Source: Butyrivibrio proteoclasticus
GTDB taxonomy: Bacteria > Bacillota > Clostridia > Lachnospirales > Lachnospiraceae
Assembly (NCBI RefSeq): GCF_900115735.1
Contig: NZ_FOXO01000007.1
Location: forward strand, 1 to 64,000
Direction of reading: 5' to 3'
Length of the DNA stretch: 64,000 nucleotides
How positions within the stretch are numbered: position 1 is the first letter of the stretch; every line of letters begins with the position of its first letter. The notes under the pieces are model-generated. The model was given only the letters and a program-made list of their open reading frames with translations. It made no database searches and was not told the origin of the DNA. A program made the translations under genes and the position numbers. Positions 42,210-52,657 of the stretch are shown one piece after another.

Positions 42210-43001
42210 ATGAATACTATTAAAAAATTATTTATGTCAGTTGCATTAACAGCAACATCATTTTCACTTCTTACAGGCTGTTCTTCAGCTGATAAAACTG
42301 CTATCCAGGATACTGCTGATAAATTTCTTTCCATAGTTAAAAGCGGTACAAATGAAGATATTGAGAAGTACGCGAGCGCCGAGGTTTCTGAAGGCGAATT
42401 TGTTAAGACATTTGATAGCGAATACCTTAAACAGAACTTTATGGATGGGTTTGTGAGCAGCGAGATAGATGATGCTACAATGGAGCGAGTTGAATCGTTC
42501 TGCTCACTTTTTTCAGATATGATTACTGATTACAAGATTTCAGAGGTTTCTGTTGATAAAAATGGTGTGGGAACTGTTATAGCAATGATTGATACTGCTT
42601 TTCCAATTGATGTAATAGACAATTCGGAAGCTCTTGATCTAATAGAGGAGCAGGCACAGTCTTACTATGCTGAAAATGAAGAGCAGATAGTTGCAATGTA
42701 CGAGGAAAAGACGGAAGAAGAGGTTGAGGCATATATTTACAATGATATGATCATTAAGATCATTGATATATATGAGACACTTATTAAAGATGCTTCCCCT
42801 GAAACCTATGCAATCACACTTAAATTAGAGAAAAACTCTGAGACAGACAGCTATTATGTGACAGGTGTTACATCTTACGATGAAGCATCAGAATCTACTA
42901 CACAAGCTGCCACAGAGACAGCAACAACTGTAGAGACTTCACCATCAGATAGCAGCTCTTCTGAAGAATCAGATGCTTCTTCCAGCTCAGTATCAGAATA
43001 A
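42210..43001 (+). CDS. Acidic lipoprotein of unknown function (DUF5105-like)
   Basis: This 263-residue lipoprotein has the signal KLFMSVALTATSFSLLTGC, followed by a helical globular domain (DTADKFLSIVKSGTNEDIEKYAS) and a Ser/Thr/Glu-rich low-complexity tail that probably extends from the cell surface. It resembles DUF5105-type lipoproteins only loosely. The ATG at 42210 lacks a close ribosome site; a 12-codon upstream frame (42175-42213, ATG ATG ACA to TGA) ends on it with a stop-start overlap, so translation may be coupled. A TTG at 42192 is the alternative start. Confidence 0.72.
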   Translation: MNTIKKLFMSVALTATSFSLLTGCSSADKTAIQDTADKFLSIVKSGTNEDIEKYASAEVSEGEFVKTFDSEYLKQNFMDGFVSSEIDDATMERVESFCSLFSDMITDYKISEVSVDKNGVGTVIAMIDTAFPIDVIDNSEALDLIEEQAQSYYAENEEQIVAMYEEKTEEEVEAYIYNDMIIKIIDIYETLIKDASPETYAITLKLEKNSETDSYYVTGVTSYDEASESTTQAATETATTVETSPSDSSSSEESDASSSSVSE

Positions 43002-43011
43002 AGCACAAGAA

Positions 43012-43048
43012 AAGGCTACGCATTTTGTATGCGTAGCCTTATATTTTT
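43012..43048. terminator. Intrinsic terminator between lipoprotein and chemotaxis receptor genes
   Basis: AAGGCTACGCA (43012-43022) pairs with TGCGTAGCCTT (43030-43040), followed by ATATTTTTA. It ends the plus-strand lipoprotein gene and may also serve the minus-strand receptor gene. Confidence 0.85.
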
Positions 43049-43058
43049 ACTCTGATAT

Positions 43059-44525
43059 TTAATCATCAGTCTGCATATCTTTAAGCTTATTAGCCTGCTG
43101 GAATATTTCGCCCAATATCTTCTTGAAACCTTCGAATTTTTCAACAGCCATATCAGATGAGCGAACTCCTTCGTTGGATAGAGAAGCAACTTCCTGACTT
43201 GTTGCTGACAGATTAGAGATACTGTCGTTAATTTCTGTAGTAGAAGATGCAATCTGTTTCATTCCTTCTCCGATCTCGGCGAATCTGTCGAGCATTTCTG
43301 TTACATTTTCATTGATACTGTTGAAGTTCTCTCCAACAGATTCAATCATTGCATTCTGTTCAGATACGGATGCAACTGTATCATCAATACTTGCCATGGC
43401 TTTCTGCACATCTTCGTTAAGCTCATTTATGATATTGGTAATCTTTGTAGAAGCTGTATTTGTTTCATCGGCAAGCTCTCGCACGTCGTTAGCAACTACT
43501 GCAAAGCCTTTTCCTGCTTCACCGGCTCTTGCAGCCTCTATGCTGGCATTAAGTGCAAGAAGGTTAGTCTGTTTGGAAATAGACATAATAGAACCGACAA
43601 TCTTTTGTACTTCTTCAACCTTATTGATAACTGCCTGAGTAGCATCAACTGTAACCTGACTTTGCTTTGAAACATCTTCAGATTTGATCTTAAGATCTTC
43701 TATAACTTTTACGCCGCTTCTTACAGCTTCCTGAGTACTTTCTGAAGCTACAGTCATATCTTTTCTGTGCTGCTCTGTAGTATTTGTTTCTTCCTGTATT
43801 TCCTGAACTCGTTCAGCTTGCCTTGTTACAGCCTGAGCAGTACTTTCCATGCTTGATGCAATGTCTTTCATGCCTTCATGCTGTGTTTCGATTATATTCT
43901 GCAGAGATGCCATATCTTCCTGAGAAGAATTAAATAGGTCAGTAATAGTATTGGCAATTTCTGCCATTGCATTTCCTGTCTTGAGCGACTTTTCAGCATT
44001 CTTTGTTATCTTTTCATTGTTTTCATCATTAAATTTAGTTAAAAGAGTTACCGTAGCAATACAAGCTATGAAAGCCAAAGCCAGAGTAATAAACGCCGGT
44101 ACATGGACCATATCCAAAGTGCCTTTTGTCACAAAGGCTTTGATACACGTGATTAAGAACGAAAGAGATATAGCAGAGATTCCTGCTTTACAAAGCCTTA
44201 CATTTAAGTAAACAATGCTGCTAAAAAGTATCGGCAGACCAAACGCAAAATATGAAATGCTGTCTTCAGCGATGAGCAGAACAAAGTAGTAGAGTGTTGA
44301 ACCACCCATTATGAGAATACAGCCAAGCTTTTGCGTTGCAAACTTAAACTCACCAATACAGATCATTGCGCCACCAATTATGACATTGGCAAAAATTGCA
44401 ATTTTACCTACTGTTAATCCTGTAGAAAATGTGTTGATTATCGTTAGTATAAGTCCACTTAATAGTATAACTACACAAACAGAAAAAGAAGTACTGTTAG
44501 CATGGCGAAATTGTTCTGGGCTCAT
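43059..44525 (-). CDS. Methyl-accepting chemotaxis protein with multi-helix membrane domain
   Basis: The protein has 488 residues. The first about 170 contain six membrane helices with very short loops, so there is no classical extracellular sensor domain. The C-terminal signalling domain has the receptor tip [39 protein letters not shown], which binds CheA and CheW. No HAMP domain is evident. The start ATG on the minus strand follows GGAAAA. It likely senses a membrane-linked signal such as energy state, or works as a cytoplasmic-type receptor tethered to the membrane. Confidence 0.88.
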   Translation of the reverse strand: MSPEQFRHANSTSFSVCVVILLSGLILTIINTFSTGLTVGKIAIFANVIIGGAMICIGEFKFATQKLGCILIMGGSTLYYFVLLIAEDSISYFAFGLPILFSSIVYLNVRLCKAGISAISLSFLITCIKAFVTKGTLDMVHVPAFITLALAFIACIATVTLLTKFNDENNEKITKNAEKSLKTGNAMAEIANTITDLFNSSQEDMASLQNIIETQHEGMKDIASSMESTAQAVTRQAERVQEIQEETNTTEQHRKDMTVASESTQEAVRSGVKVIEDLKIKSEDVSKQSQVTVDATQAVINKVEEVQKIVGSIMSISKQTNLLALNASIEAARAGEAGKGFAVVANDVRELADETNTASTKITNIINELNEDVQKAMASIDDTVASVSEQNAMIESVGENFNSINENVTEMLDRFAEIGEGMKQIASSTTEINDSISNLSATSQEVASLSNEGVRSSDMAVEKFEGFKKILGEIFQQANKLKDMQTDD

Positions 44526-44787
44526 ATGTTATTTTCCTTTCTTAACTACATTGTGTTTTATGAAAATCATAATAATTTTACCACAGCAGGTTAGAATATA
44601 AACTATTTAGCGTATTAAAAACTTATTAAAAAAAGATAAAAAGCGAATGCTATAAAGTGATTTTTTATAGATATTTATACTTATTTAAGAATATATATAA
44701 ACAATATATTGTAAAATATAGTTAGCGTCCAGTATACACTTGAAAACATTGGCGCGAAAAAATGTATGATTCAGAAGAGGTGTGTCT

Positions 44788-46857
44788 ATGAAAAAAATGA
44801 GCCTGAAAGTTAAAATGTTACTTTGTATTTTGCCTATCATGGCAATCGCCATGATCATCTTGACTTATGTGGCTACCAAGGAACTGTCTGTCAATCTTCA
44901 GACAGCGAATACTGAAGCCATGAACAATAATGTTGAGGCAAATGCAAATAGTCTTGATGGAAAACTGGAGATCATAAGAACTACAGCTGTAAATATTGCA
45001 GAAATGGTTTCTACATCTTATCAGTTTGTTCAGATGGATAACTATAAGGGAACATTATCTAAAATTATTAATGATAATGATTCTATCCTTGGTGCAGGAT
45101 TGTGGTTTGAGCCAAATACATTTGATCCGGCTGAAAAATATATCGGCCCATATTGGTACAGAGATGGAAGTACAATAGTTGAAACCTGGGATTATAGTAA
45201 TGCAGAGTATGATTATTTTAATCAGGATTATTATTTGAATGCAAAAGCTCTTTCACAGGGACAGGCCGTTATAACAGATCCATATTATGATCCTACAAGC
45301 GGAAAGATCATGTCCAGTTGTTCTGCTCCAATATATGATGGAAATAAATATATTGGATGTGTAACTGTTGATATGGAGCTTACAGATATTTCGGAGCTTG
45401 TATCAAATATCAAAGTAGGTTCAACAGGAAGTGCTATACTTCTTTCTTCTGATGGTACTTATATATATACGGACGACAACCAAAAGGTAATGGATGGCGT
45501 AAAGATGCAGGAGGACCCTGATGCAAATATAGCAGCAGCAGGTCAGATGATCCTTTCAAATTCAGGCGAAGAGCCACATATGGGAGTTATGAGAGTTGGT
45601 GGAAAAACAATCCTCTTAACCTATATGGATATTCCTAATGTCAACTGGAAGATGATCATCAGAATGGATCTTGAAGAAATTGAAGCACCATCAAAAAGTG
45701 CTACAAGAGTTCTTACAGTAATCATGATCATTGCTCTTATTGTAAGTGCTGTCATTATAACAATCTTTGTTATGAGTATTGCTAAGAGTATCAACAGCGT
45801 TAAACAGTTTGCGAACATTCTTGCAAGTGGAGACTTTACAGTTGATAAAATCGTATCTAACAGAGGCGATGAACTTGGTCAGATGAGTGATTCCCTTAAC
45901 GATATGTTTGAGAATAACAAGGACGTTATTTCTAGAATTTCAGATGGATCAGTACAGGTGAGCGAGACATCAACAGGCCTCGCAAATATGGCTAACGAGC
46001 TCTCCGGCCAGTTTAATGATATCCAGACCAATATGTCAGGTGTTAACGATGCAATGATGTCTTCAGGAGCTGCTACAGAGCAGGTTAATGCATCAGTTGA
46101 AGAAGTAAATGCATCGGTTCAGCAGCTTGCATCTGAGACTGAAAAGACAAGCGAAGATGCAGTTGATATCAAGAAGAAAGCAAGAGAGATCGAGCAGCAA
46201 AGTAAGGCTGCATATGATAACGCAATACACATTGCAGAACAGCGTGAGGCTGACCTTACTGATGCCAATGAAAAAGCTAAAGTTGTTGATGAAATCGGAA
46301 CTCTTGCAGATACGATTGCTGAAATCGCTGATCAGATCAATCTTCTTTCACTTAATGCCAGCATTGAGGCTGCAAGAGCAGGCGATGCAGGTAAAGGATT
46401 TGCAGTTGTTGCTTCAGAAATCAACAAGCTTGCAAGCAGCACTTCAGAGGCAGTAGAACAGATCAGAGAGACAATAGACGGTGTACAGGAAGCATTCGGA
46501 ACACTTTCAAGCTCATCCGGAGAGCTCCTTGGATTTATCAAAGAAACAGTTGCACCTGACTATGATAAATTTGTTAATATGGCAAAACAGTACGGCGATG
46601 ATGCAGGAGCATTTGGCGATTCTTCAGAAAAGATTGCAGGAATGGTTGAGAATATCAGAGCAGCTATGGAAGAAGTATCAAAAGCTATTCAAAACATCGC
46701 AGAGTCTACACAGGATACAGCTGATCTGTCAAGTAAAGTGAATGACTCTGTCATGGCTGCAGCTGATGTAGTATCCAATGTAAATGATATGTCCAACAAG
46801 CAGGAAGAGATTGCGGATACTCTCGGAGAGATTGTTGGTAAGTTCAAACTTAAATAA
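44788..46857 (+). CDS. Methyl-accepting chemotaxis protein with Cache sensor
   Basis: This 689-residue receptor has a first membrane helix near 10-30, and an extracellular double Cache domain at about 35-300 ([58 protein letters not shown]). A second helix ([19 protein letters not shown]), HAMP, and a signalling domain with [32 protein letters not shown] follow. Cache domains bind small molecules such as amino acids or organic acids. ATG 44788 follows AGAGGTG; GTG at 44782 is less likely. It is a single-gene unit ended by a terminator. Confidence 0.92.
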   Translation: MKKMSLKVKMLLCILPIMAIAMIILTYVATKELSVNLQTANTEAMNNNVEANANSLDGKLEIIRTTAVNIAEMVSTSYQFVQMDNYKGTLSKIINDNDSILGAGLWFEPNTFDPAEKYIGPYWYRDGSTIVETWDYSNAEYDYFNQDYYLNAKALSQGQAVITDPYYDPTSGKIMSSCSAPIYDGNKYIGCVTVDMELTDISELVSNIKVGSTGSAILLSSDGTYIYTDDNQKVMDGVKMQEDPDANIAAAGQMILSNSGEEPHMGVMRVGGKTILLTYMDIPNVNWKMIIRMDLEEIEAPSKSATRVLTVIMIIALIVSAVIITIFVMSIAKSINSVKQFANILASGDFTVDKIVSNRGDELGQMSDSLNDMFENNKDVISRISDGSVQVSETSTGLANMANELSGQFNDIQTNMSGVNDAMMSSGAATEQVNASVEEVNASVQQLASETEKTSEDAVDIKKKAREIEQQSKAAYDNAIHIAEQREADLTDANEKAKVVDEIGTLADTIAEIADQINLLSLNASIEAARAGDAGKGFAVVASEINKLASSTSEAVEQIRETIDGVQEAFGTLSSSSGELLGFIKETVAPDYDKFVNMAKQYGDDAGAFGDSSEKIAGMVENIRAAMEEVSKAIQNIAESTQDTADLSSKVNDSVMAAADVVSNVNDMSNKQEEIADTLGEIVGKFKLK

Positions 46858-46872
46858 ATTTTTCCCCCCAAA

Positions 46873-46904
46873 AAAAGAACTCCCGGATTTGGGAGTTCTT
46901 TTTT
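46873..46904. terminator. Bidirectional terminator between receptor gene and glgD
   Basis: AAAAGAACTCCC (46873-46884) pairs with GGGAGTTCTTTT (46891-46902). T runs on the plus side and an A run on the other mean that it can end transcription from both directions. Confidence 0.9.
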
Positions 46905-46912
46905 GCTTTTCA

Positions 46913-48028
46913 TCAGAGAATGTCGCGTCTTTTTATATATTGTGGCTGAAGCGCTGTCCCTATGATGTTCTTGGCATTTACGATTTTTGCCCATTTATCT
47001 ACAACGGCGTTTTCAATGTGAATGTTTTCTGAAATTTCAGAATAAGCCATAATTATTGAATTTTTGATAGTGGCACCCTTCCCTATCACAGCACCACGGC
47101 CAATTATGGAATTTTCAACTGTTCCTTCAATAAGGCAGCCATTGCTGATAAAAGAATTAGAGACTTTAGCTGTCTCAAAATACTGAGTAGGACAGGAGTC
47201 TGTAGTTCTGGTATATATTGGCCAGTCTGCCTTAAAAAGGTCGCTTGCTATACTGTAATCAAGAAGTTCCATTGATGCGTGGTAATAATCATCAAGACTT
47301 GTAAGGCTGGCGAAGTAACCTTTGTGCTGGTAGGCTCTGACATCCATCTGCTTGCAGTAGAGATTAATTATATCGGGTAAAGTGTAAATTGAAGACATCC
47401 AGCTTGCATCCTGAACAAGTTCTATAAATGTCTCCTTTCTCATGCAGTAGGTATCCATGAGGATATTTTTGTTATTGGCTGTGCCCAGGTTTTTTTCAAT
47501 GGCCTGCACACCCTTTTGCTTGTTTAGAACTACTGTATGACAGCCTTTGAAGTAATCTCTTGCGTTTTCTACTTTATGGTAGAGGATAGTGACCTCAGCG
47601 CCTGATGCTATGTGACTCTCAAGAAGCTGACGATAGTCCTGCTTGTAAACCATATAGCTGGGAGCCACAATAACGTATTCTTCGTGCATACGCTGGATAT
47701 AATCAAGGTTGGCCTTATAGGCAGAAATATCATTATTATAAATTGAACGTGAAGAGGTGTTTTCTGAAAAAAGAAGTTGAATTTTACCTCTCTTACTGTT
47801 GATGTTGTAATGTCTTCCGGAGCCAATGTGCTCGCAGAGGGATCTTGGTTTTGACTGTAGGTAAACCTGAATCCTGTTGATGTCCGAATTGCTCATGTTG
47901 GAAATAGGAAAATCAACAACCCTGAATCTTCCAAGGAACGAGAATGATCCAATAGGACGGTAGTCCTGAAGACCATCAACATATATTGTGTTGTCTGCGG
48001 AGGATACAATTCCAAATGCTTTAGCCAT
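46913..48028 (-). CDS. glgD: Glycogen biosynthesis protein GlgD
   Basis: This 371-residue nucleotidyltransferase-like protein of the GlgC/GlgD pair has a weakly conserved N-terminus (GIVSSADNTIYVDGLQDYRPIGSFSFLGRFRVVDFPISNMSNS) that lacks the GGxGxRL pyrophosphorylase loop, and C-terminal left-handed beta-helix repeats (GRGAVIGKGATIKNSIIM). GlgD is known as the non-catalytic partner that raises ADP-glucose pyrophosphorylase activity of GlgC. It overlaps the glgC stop by one base (TAATG). Confidence 0.93.
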   Translation of the reverse strand: MAKAFGIVSSADNTIYVDGLQDYRPIGSFSFLGRFRVVDFPISNMSNSDINRIQVYLQSKPRSLCEHIGSGRHYNINSKRGKIQLLFSENTSSRSIYNNDISAYKANLDYIQRMHEEYVIVAPSYMVYKQDYRQLLESHIASGAEVTILYHKVENARDYFKGCHTVVLNKQKGVQAIEKNLGTANNKNILMDTYCMRKETFIELVQDASWMSSIYTLPDIINLYCKQMDVRAYQHKGYFASLTSLDDYYHASMELLDYSIASDLFKADWPIYTRTTDSCPTQYFETAKVSNSFISNGCLIEGTVENSIIGRGAVIGKGATIKNSIIMAYSEISENIHIENAVVDKWAKIVNAKNIIGTALQPQYIKRRDIL

Positions 48029-49170
48029 TATTTGTTACCTCCTTTTACATTCTTTGCAACTAGTGTTATGTTTTCGCTGGCCTTTGTACCGACCTTTGCT
48101 TTTTTGCCAATCTTAACATTTTCGGCAACAAGTGCCCTTGTAACAATGGCCCCCTCTTCAACAATTGCCCCAGGCATCAGTACACTGTCTATTACTTTGG
48201 CACCTTTTTTTACGACAGCATTTGTGAAAAGAACTGAATTGGAAACAGAACCTTCAACCTGAACACCTTGAGTTATGTAAGCTTTTTTTACTTTTGCTTC
48301 TTTGCCGATGTATTGAGGAAGAGTGGAGACATCTTCAGTATAGATGAGCCATGAAGAATCATTGAGATTGAGCTCGTTTTTAGGATCAAGAAGATCCATG
48401 TTTGCTTCCCAAAGAGAATCAATAGTTCCAACATCTTTCCAATAGCCGCTGAATTCATAAGCGAAAAGACCTCTGTGCTCGCCAAGCATCTTTGGAATAA
48501 TATCTTTTCCAAAGTCATGGTCAGAATCTGGATTTTTCATATCATCTACAAGCATCTTTCTAAGAAGCTTCCAACTGAATATATAGATTCCCATGGAAGC
48601 AAGGTTGCTTTTTGGTTTTGCAGGTTTTTCTTCAAATTCGATGATGCGTCCATTGCCATCTGTATTCATGATACCAAAGCGGCTTGCTTCTTTCATGGGA
48701 ACGCCGCGCACAGCAATAGTGGCATCTGCATTCATTTCTTTGTGATAAGCAAGCATCTTTGCATAATTCATTTTATAAATGTGATCACCGGATAGGATAA
48801 GAAGATACTCCGGATTGTAAGCATCGATAAAATCGATGTTCTGAGAGATAGCATCAGCTGTGCCTCTGTAGACGTCAAGACCTTCATCAGCCTTTTCGCG
48901 AGGTGTTAAAACATAAACGCCGCTATCTTTGGAGTCAAGCCCCCATCGTCCATCCTGCGCAACATAACTGTTTAGCAGTACAGATTCATATTGCGTTAAA
49001 ACGCCAACAACGTCAATGCCACTATTGGCGCAGTTGCTGAGTGGAAAGTCAATGATGCGGTATTTTCCGCCATAGTAGACTGCCGGTTTTGCTACTTTGG
49101 TAGTCAGATCTTTTAATCTACTTCCGCGACCACCGGCAAGAATCATAGCCAGCATTTCATTCTGACTCAT
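48028..49170 (-). CDS. glgC: Glucose-1-phosphate adenylyltransferase GlgC
   Basis: This 380-residue enzyme makes ADP-glucose for glycogen. The nucleotide loop [21 protein letters not shown], the substrate blocks [12 protein letters not shown] and [25 protein letters not shown] and a C-terminal beta-helix domain ([23 protein letters not shown]) are all present. It is the first gene of a two-gene minus-strand operon with glgD and has GGGGG before its ATG. No glgA or glgB is in the window. Confidence 0.95.
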   Translation of the reverse strand: MSQNEMLAMILAGGRGSRLKDLTTKVAKPAVYYGGKYRIIDFPLSNCANSGIDVVGVLTQYESVLLNSYVAQDGRWGLDSKDSGVYVLTPREKADEGLDVYRGTADAISQNIDFIDAYNPEYLLILSGDHIYKMNYAKMLAYHKEMNADATIAVRGVPMKEASRFGIMNTDGNGRIIEFEEKPAKPKSNLASMGIYIFSWKLLRKMLVDDMKNPDSDHDFGKDIIPKMLGEHRGLFAYEFSGYWKDVGTIDSLWEANMDLLDPKNELNLNDSSWLIYTEDVSTLPQYIGKEAKVKKAYITQGVQVEGSVSNSVLFTNAVVKKGAKVIDSVLMPGAIVEEGAIVTRALVAENVKIGKKAKVGTKASENITLVAKNVKGGNK

Positions 49171-49277
49171 ATTAAATCCCCCTATTCTCTAGATTTATAG
49201 AATTGCCCTCATAATTATGATATAATACAGTGCGAAAAAAAGATAGACAAAAATATACACAAGGTGAGGATTTATAG

Positions 49278-50201
49278 GTGCTTTCAGTTATTATTCCGGC
49301 TTACAACGAAGAAGAAATTATCCCTAAGGCAGTTAGTACTATTGATGGGATATTGAATGATGCAAATATAGCGCATGAACTTTTGTTTATAAATGATGGT
49401 TCTAAGGATAGAACCTGGGAGATTATCGAGGAGGCTGCTTCTCAAAATAAGAATGTTAAGGGAGTATGTTTTTCAAGAAACTTTGGAAAAGAGTCGGCTG
49501 TTTTTGCCGGATTATCACAGGCTACAGGCGATTGTTGCGTGGTTATAGACTGTGATCTTCAGCATCCACCGGAAAAGATTGTTGAAATGTACAGACTTTG
49601 GGAACAGGGCTATGAAATAGTAGAGGGCGTAAAAACAAGTCGTGGCACAGAAAGTGCACTTCATAAATTTGCAGCTAAGAGTTTTTATGCGATCATGAGT
49701 GATGCAGTTGGATTTGATATGTCCAGAGCATCTGATTTTAAGCTTCTTGACAGAAAGGCCATCAATGTTCTTCTTAATATGAGAGAAAAAAATGCTTTCT
49801 TTAGAGCTCTTTCATCATGGATAGGCTTTAAGAGCACAGAAGTAGAGTATGACGTAAGAGAAAGAGAGGCCGGTACTTCCAAATGGAGTACAAGGTCACT
49901 TATTAAATATGCTGTTACTAATATTTCTTCTTTCACCTCTGCACCTATGCAGATAGTGACAATACTTGGATTTTTGGTTTTCTTTGTGGGATTGACATTT
50001 AGTATAGAAGCACTTGTTCAATACTTTTTGGGAAGTGCAAGGGCTGGATTTACTACTGTTATTATCCTTCAATGTTTTACATCATCTGTTATCATGATGG
50101 GACTTGGTGTGATAGGTTTCTATATTTCCAAGATATATGATGAAGTTAAGGGAAGGCCTAAGTTCATTATTGATAGAACCACATACGAAAAAGAGGTCTA
50201 A
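49278..50201 (+). CDS. Family 2 glycosyltransferase, polyprenyl-phosphate type (GtrB-like)
   Basis: This 307-residue protein has a GT2 catalytic domain (SVIIPAYNEEEIIPKAV, FINDGSKDRTWEII, SRNFGKESAVFAGL, VIDCDLQHPPEKI with the metal-binding Asp near 90-92) and two C-terminal membrane helices (about 225-245 and 260-285). This is the GtrB/DPM1-type plan that loads a sugar onto undecaprenyl phosphate. The start is GTG at 49278 with GGTGAGGA upstream, and TATAAT lies at about 49221. It is divergent from glgC; no lipid-sugar flippase is adjacent. Confidence 0.9.
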   Translation: MLSVIIPAYNEEEIIPKAVSTIDGILNDANIAHELLFINDGSKDRTWEIIEEAASQNKNVKGVCFSRNFGKESAVFAGLSQATGDCCVVIDCDLQHPPEKIVEMYRLWEQGYEIVEGVKTSRGTESALHKFAAKSFYAIMSDAVGFDMSRASDFKLLDRKAINVLLNMREKNAFFRALSSWIGFKSTEVEYDVREREAGTSKWSTRSLIKYAVTNISSFTSAPMQIVTILGFLVFFVGLTFSIEALVQYFLGSARAGFTTVIILQCFTSSVIMMGLGVIGFYISKIYDEVKGRPKFIIDRTTYEKEV

Positions 50202-50300
50202 TTAACGTAATTTTATAAAAATATAATTGGTATATTCCAAATGATAAGGTACAATAATACTGAGTGGAAGTTTGTTATGCGCACGTGAAAGGAGCGGATA

Positions 50301-51527
50301 ATGCTTGCTACATTAATTCCTTTATTTGACGATAAAATGTCGGTTTGTGCCTATTCGGTTTTCGCAAGGAAAGAGAACCATTTTCTTAATCCCGGCTTTG
50401 AGGGAGGAGCCAGATATGACGGTGCTGGCACCATTCATGAGCTTGAAGTTGTAAGCAACATGGGGGTTGCTACACTTTCAGGTGGAAAGGAAGTCTTTGT
50501 CCCCGTCAATCAGTTTTCTATTTTCTCTGAGATTTCTCTTCAGTGTACTGTGCCGGCTGGAAAGGTAGTTCTTTTGATGGATAATACAATCTTACCGGAG
50601 GAACAGTTTATCAGAAGGGTAAAAGAACTCAAGGGGCAGGGGTATAAACTCGCTATGCGAAAGCTCCAAATTACGGACTTTGAACCTTACAGAGAGATTT
50701 TAAGTAAGTGCGATTACATTCTGCTTAACCATGCCAAGATACATATAGATAAAGCCAGGCTTTATTTTAATTCGGTCTATCCCCAAATAAAGCTGTGTGC
50801 AGTTAATGTTGATACCCAGGAAGAATATGATGAGCTTACCAAAGACGGAGGCTATGATCTTTATGAAGGCGGATTCTTTAGAATGCCTGTAAAGGATTCT
50901 GAGACAGAAGTTAGTCCTTTGAAGGTGAATTATATCGAGCTTTTAAATGTGGTAAATAATCCGGACTTTGACCTTACAGAGGCTGCGGATGTAATTGGAA
51001 AGGATCCGGCGCTTGTTATTTCTCTTTTGGAAATAGTAAACAGGATGGCCCTTAATTCGGAAATTAAATCCATTAGACATGCAGCTGCCATGATGGGCCA
51101 AAAAGAATTGAAACGATGGATAAATACAGCTGTTACTAAAGAACTCTGTTCTGATAAGCCTTCTGAGATTACGAGACTTGTTATGATAAGAGCTAAATTT
51201 GCAGAGAACCTCGCAGAAAGCTTCGAACTTGCGATGATGGCGCCTGAACTGTTTATTATGGGGCTTTTTTCGGCGCTTGATATAATGCTTGAAAAACCTA
51301 TGCGGGAAGCTCTTGATATGGTTGTTGTACCCAAGAATGTAAAAGCAGCTCTTTTGGAGGGGGAGGGTGATTACGCAAAGGTTTTGAATTTTATTCGATC
51401 CTATGAGGACGCTGATTGGACGGAAGTTTCAAGGATAATGGTTCTTGAAAATATGGATATGGATAAAGTTTATGAGGCATATCTTGGCGCTTTGCGCTGG
51501 TATAGGGATCTCATTCCGGCAAATTAA
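50301..51527 (+). CDS. Degenerate EAL plus HDOD domain protein (YuxH-like)
   Basis: This 408-residue protein resembles the YuxH family: an N-terminal EAL-like barrel (about 1-200) and a C-terminal HDOD domain (about 205-400, LLNVVNNPDFDLTEAADVIGKDPALVISLLEIVN, GQKELKRWI). The EAL signature is replaced by CAYSVFAR and the metal-binding acidic residues are not recognisable, so cyclic di-GMP hydrolysis is unlikely. It is probably a signalling or scaffold protein. GAAAGGAGC precedes the ATG. It is a single-gene unit with its own terminator. Confidence 0.85.
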   Translation: MLATLIPLFDDKMSVCAYSVFARKENHFLNPGFEGGARYDGAGTIHELEVVSNMGVATLSGGKEVFVPVNQFSIFSEISLQCTVPAGKVVLLMDNTILPEEQFIRRVKELKGQGYKLAMRKLQITDFEPYREILSKCDYILLNHAKIHIDKARLYFNSVYPQIKLCAVNVDTQEEYDELTKDGGYDLYEGGFFRMPVKDSETEVSPLKVNYIELLNVVNNPDFDLTEAADVIGKDPALVISLLEIVNRMALNSEIKSIRHAAAMMGQKELKRWINTAVTKELCSDKPSEITRLVMIRAKFAENLAESFELAMMAPELFIMGLFSALDIMLEKPMREALDMVVVPKNVKAALLEGEGDYAKVLNFIRSYEDADWTEVSRIMVLENMDMDKVYEAYLGALRWYRDLIPAN

Positions 51528-51539
51528 AAAAGAATAATA

Positions 51540-51573
51540 AAAAAGCTTGCTAAAACCTCAGCAAGCTTTTTTT
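51540..51573. terminator. Bidirectional intrinsic terminator
   Basis: AAAAAGCTTGCT (51540-51551) pairs with AGCAAGCTTTTT, loop AAAACCTC, followed by a T run. It lies between converging genes. Confidence 0.9.
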
Positions 51574-51580
51574 ATTTGTT

Positions 51581-52486
51581 TTATGCGTTCGTTGACGGGT
51601 CAATGCTCTCGGCAGTAAATACAGGATTTGGATTTACCGGTGGAACATTTTCAGGAGCGGATTGAGTATTTAATGTAACAGATTCAGGTGTTACGTTTGC
51701 AGGACTTTCTACAGCCGGCTGAATGTTTTCAGGAAATACTACAGGAGCAATGGATCCTATTGAATCTATTGTAGGAGCAGCCATCTGAACCTCCGGACCA
51801 AGAGGCTTATCCTCTTTTGACATCTTTTTTACCATCTTGATTGCTTTAACTGTCATAAATATCTCAAGAAGGATAAAGATAAGAAACATACCATCATATT
51901 CAAGTGAGCAACTGAAATCATAGAAACCATGAAGGAAAATAGGAACAAGAAGCGCTTTATTTAAGTTGTCTTTTTTGCCTTTCTCATCACCTCTGAGCTC
52001 ACATCCCTTGGCTATACCGTAGTAGATACCCATGAAGATACCGAAGATGCAGTGCCCGGGAACAGCAGTAACAGCACGCATTACAGCAGTTGAAAAACCA
52101 CCCTGGAATACATATAGGATATTTTCGAGTGTGGCAAAACCAAGTGAAGCGCAAACAGAATAAACGATTCCATCGAATGAGAAATTGAACTCTTTGTTTT
52201 TCCAGGTAGCCTTTTTGAGGACAAAATATTTTCCTGTTTCCTCGGCAAGCGCAACTACGCAGAACATCTCAAAGAATGTATACAGAGCATTTGGTGTGTA
52301 GAAAAAGAATGATAAAATAAATAATCCTATCTCTTCTAAGATCATGGCGCTGATTGTTGTAAGAGCGCCAAGTCCGAAAACTTTTGCCATAAGTGAAAAT
52401 GGCTCTTTCTCGATGTTATCAGCTCTGTAGATAACAACGAGCAGAACGATTGCAGGAAGTACTGCAAGTAAAGCTAGTGTTGACAT
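51581..52486 (-). CDS. PrsW-family intramembrane protease
   Basis: This protein of about 301 residues has some seven to eight membrane helices and PrsW motifs: ALAEETGKYFVLK (the E-E-x-x-K signature), VPGHCIFGIFMGIYYG and LHGFYDF, which carry the proposed catalytic Glu and His residues. A Pro/Val/Asn-rich C-terminal tail (last 75 residues) is soluble. I chose the ATG whose complement ends at 52486 because AAGGGGA lies correctly before it; an upstream ATG at 52531 would add 15 charged residues. PrsW-type proteases cleave anti-sigma factors in Bacillus; no anti-sigma gene is adjacent here. Confidence 0.85.
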   Translation of the reverse strand: MSTLALLAVLPAIVLLVVIYRADNIEKEPFSLMAKVFGLGALTTISAMILEEIGLFILSFFFYTPNALYTFFEMFCVVALAEETGKYFVLKKATWKNKEFNFSFDGIVYSVCASLGFATLENILYVFQGGFSTAVMRAVTAVPGHCIFGIFMGIYYGIAKGCELRGDEKGKKDNLNKALLVPIFLHGFYDFSCSLEYDGMFLIFILLEIFMTVKAIKMVKKMSKEDKPLGPEVQMAAPTIDSIGSIAPVVFPENIQPAVESPANVTPESVTLNTQSAPENVPPVNPNPVFTAESIDPSTNA

Positions 52487-52622
52487 TAAAATTTTTCCCC
52501 TTTTATACTTTTTTCCGTAATTAAAAATCAATTACTTGGTTAAGTTATTATATTTCAGGCTAAATGTCAACTTAATAATGGTAGGGGGAGATGAGATTCA
52601 TTTACAATCTTAATATGTATTA

Positions 52623-52650
52623 TTGATTTCATTAAATATAAAGGTATAAT
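52623..52650 (+). promoter_or_regulatory. Promoter placed directly before a start codon
   Basis: TTGATT (52623-52628) and TATAAT (52645-52650) are 16 bp apart. The expected transcription start (about 52657) coincides with the ATG at 52658, which would give a leaderless mRNA. Confidence 0.55.
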
Positions 52651-52657
52651 CTTGGAT

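Noticed and set aside
44700-44787. A flagellar sigma-factor promoter before the Cache chemotaxis receptor
   Set aside because: No TAAA with a GCCGATAA-type element at proper spacing was visible.
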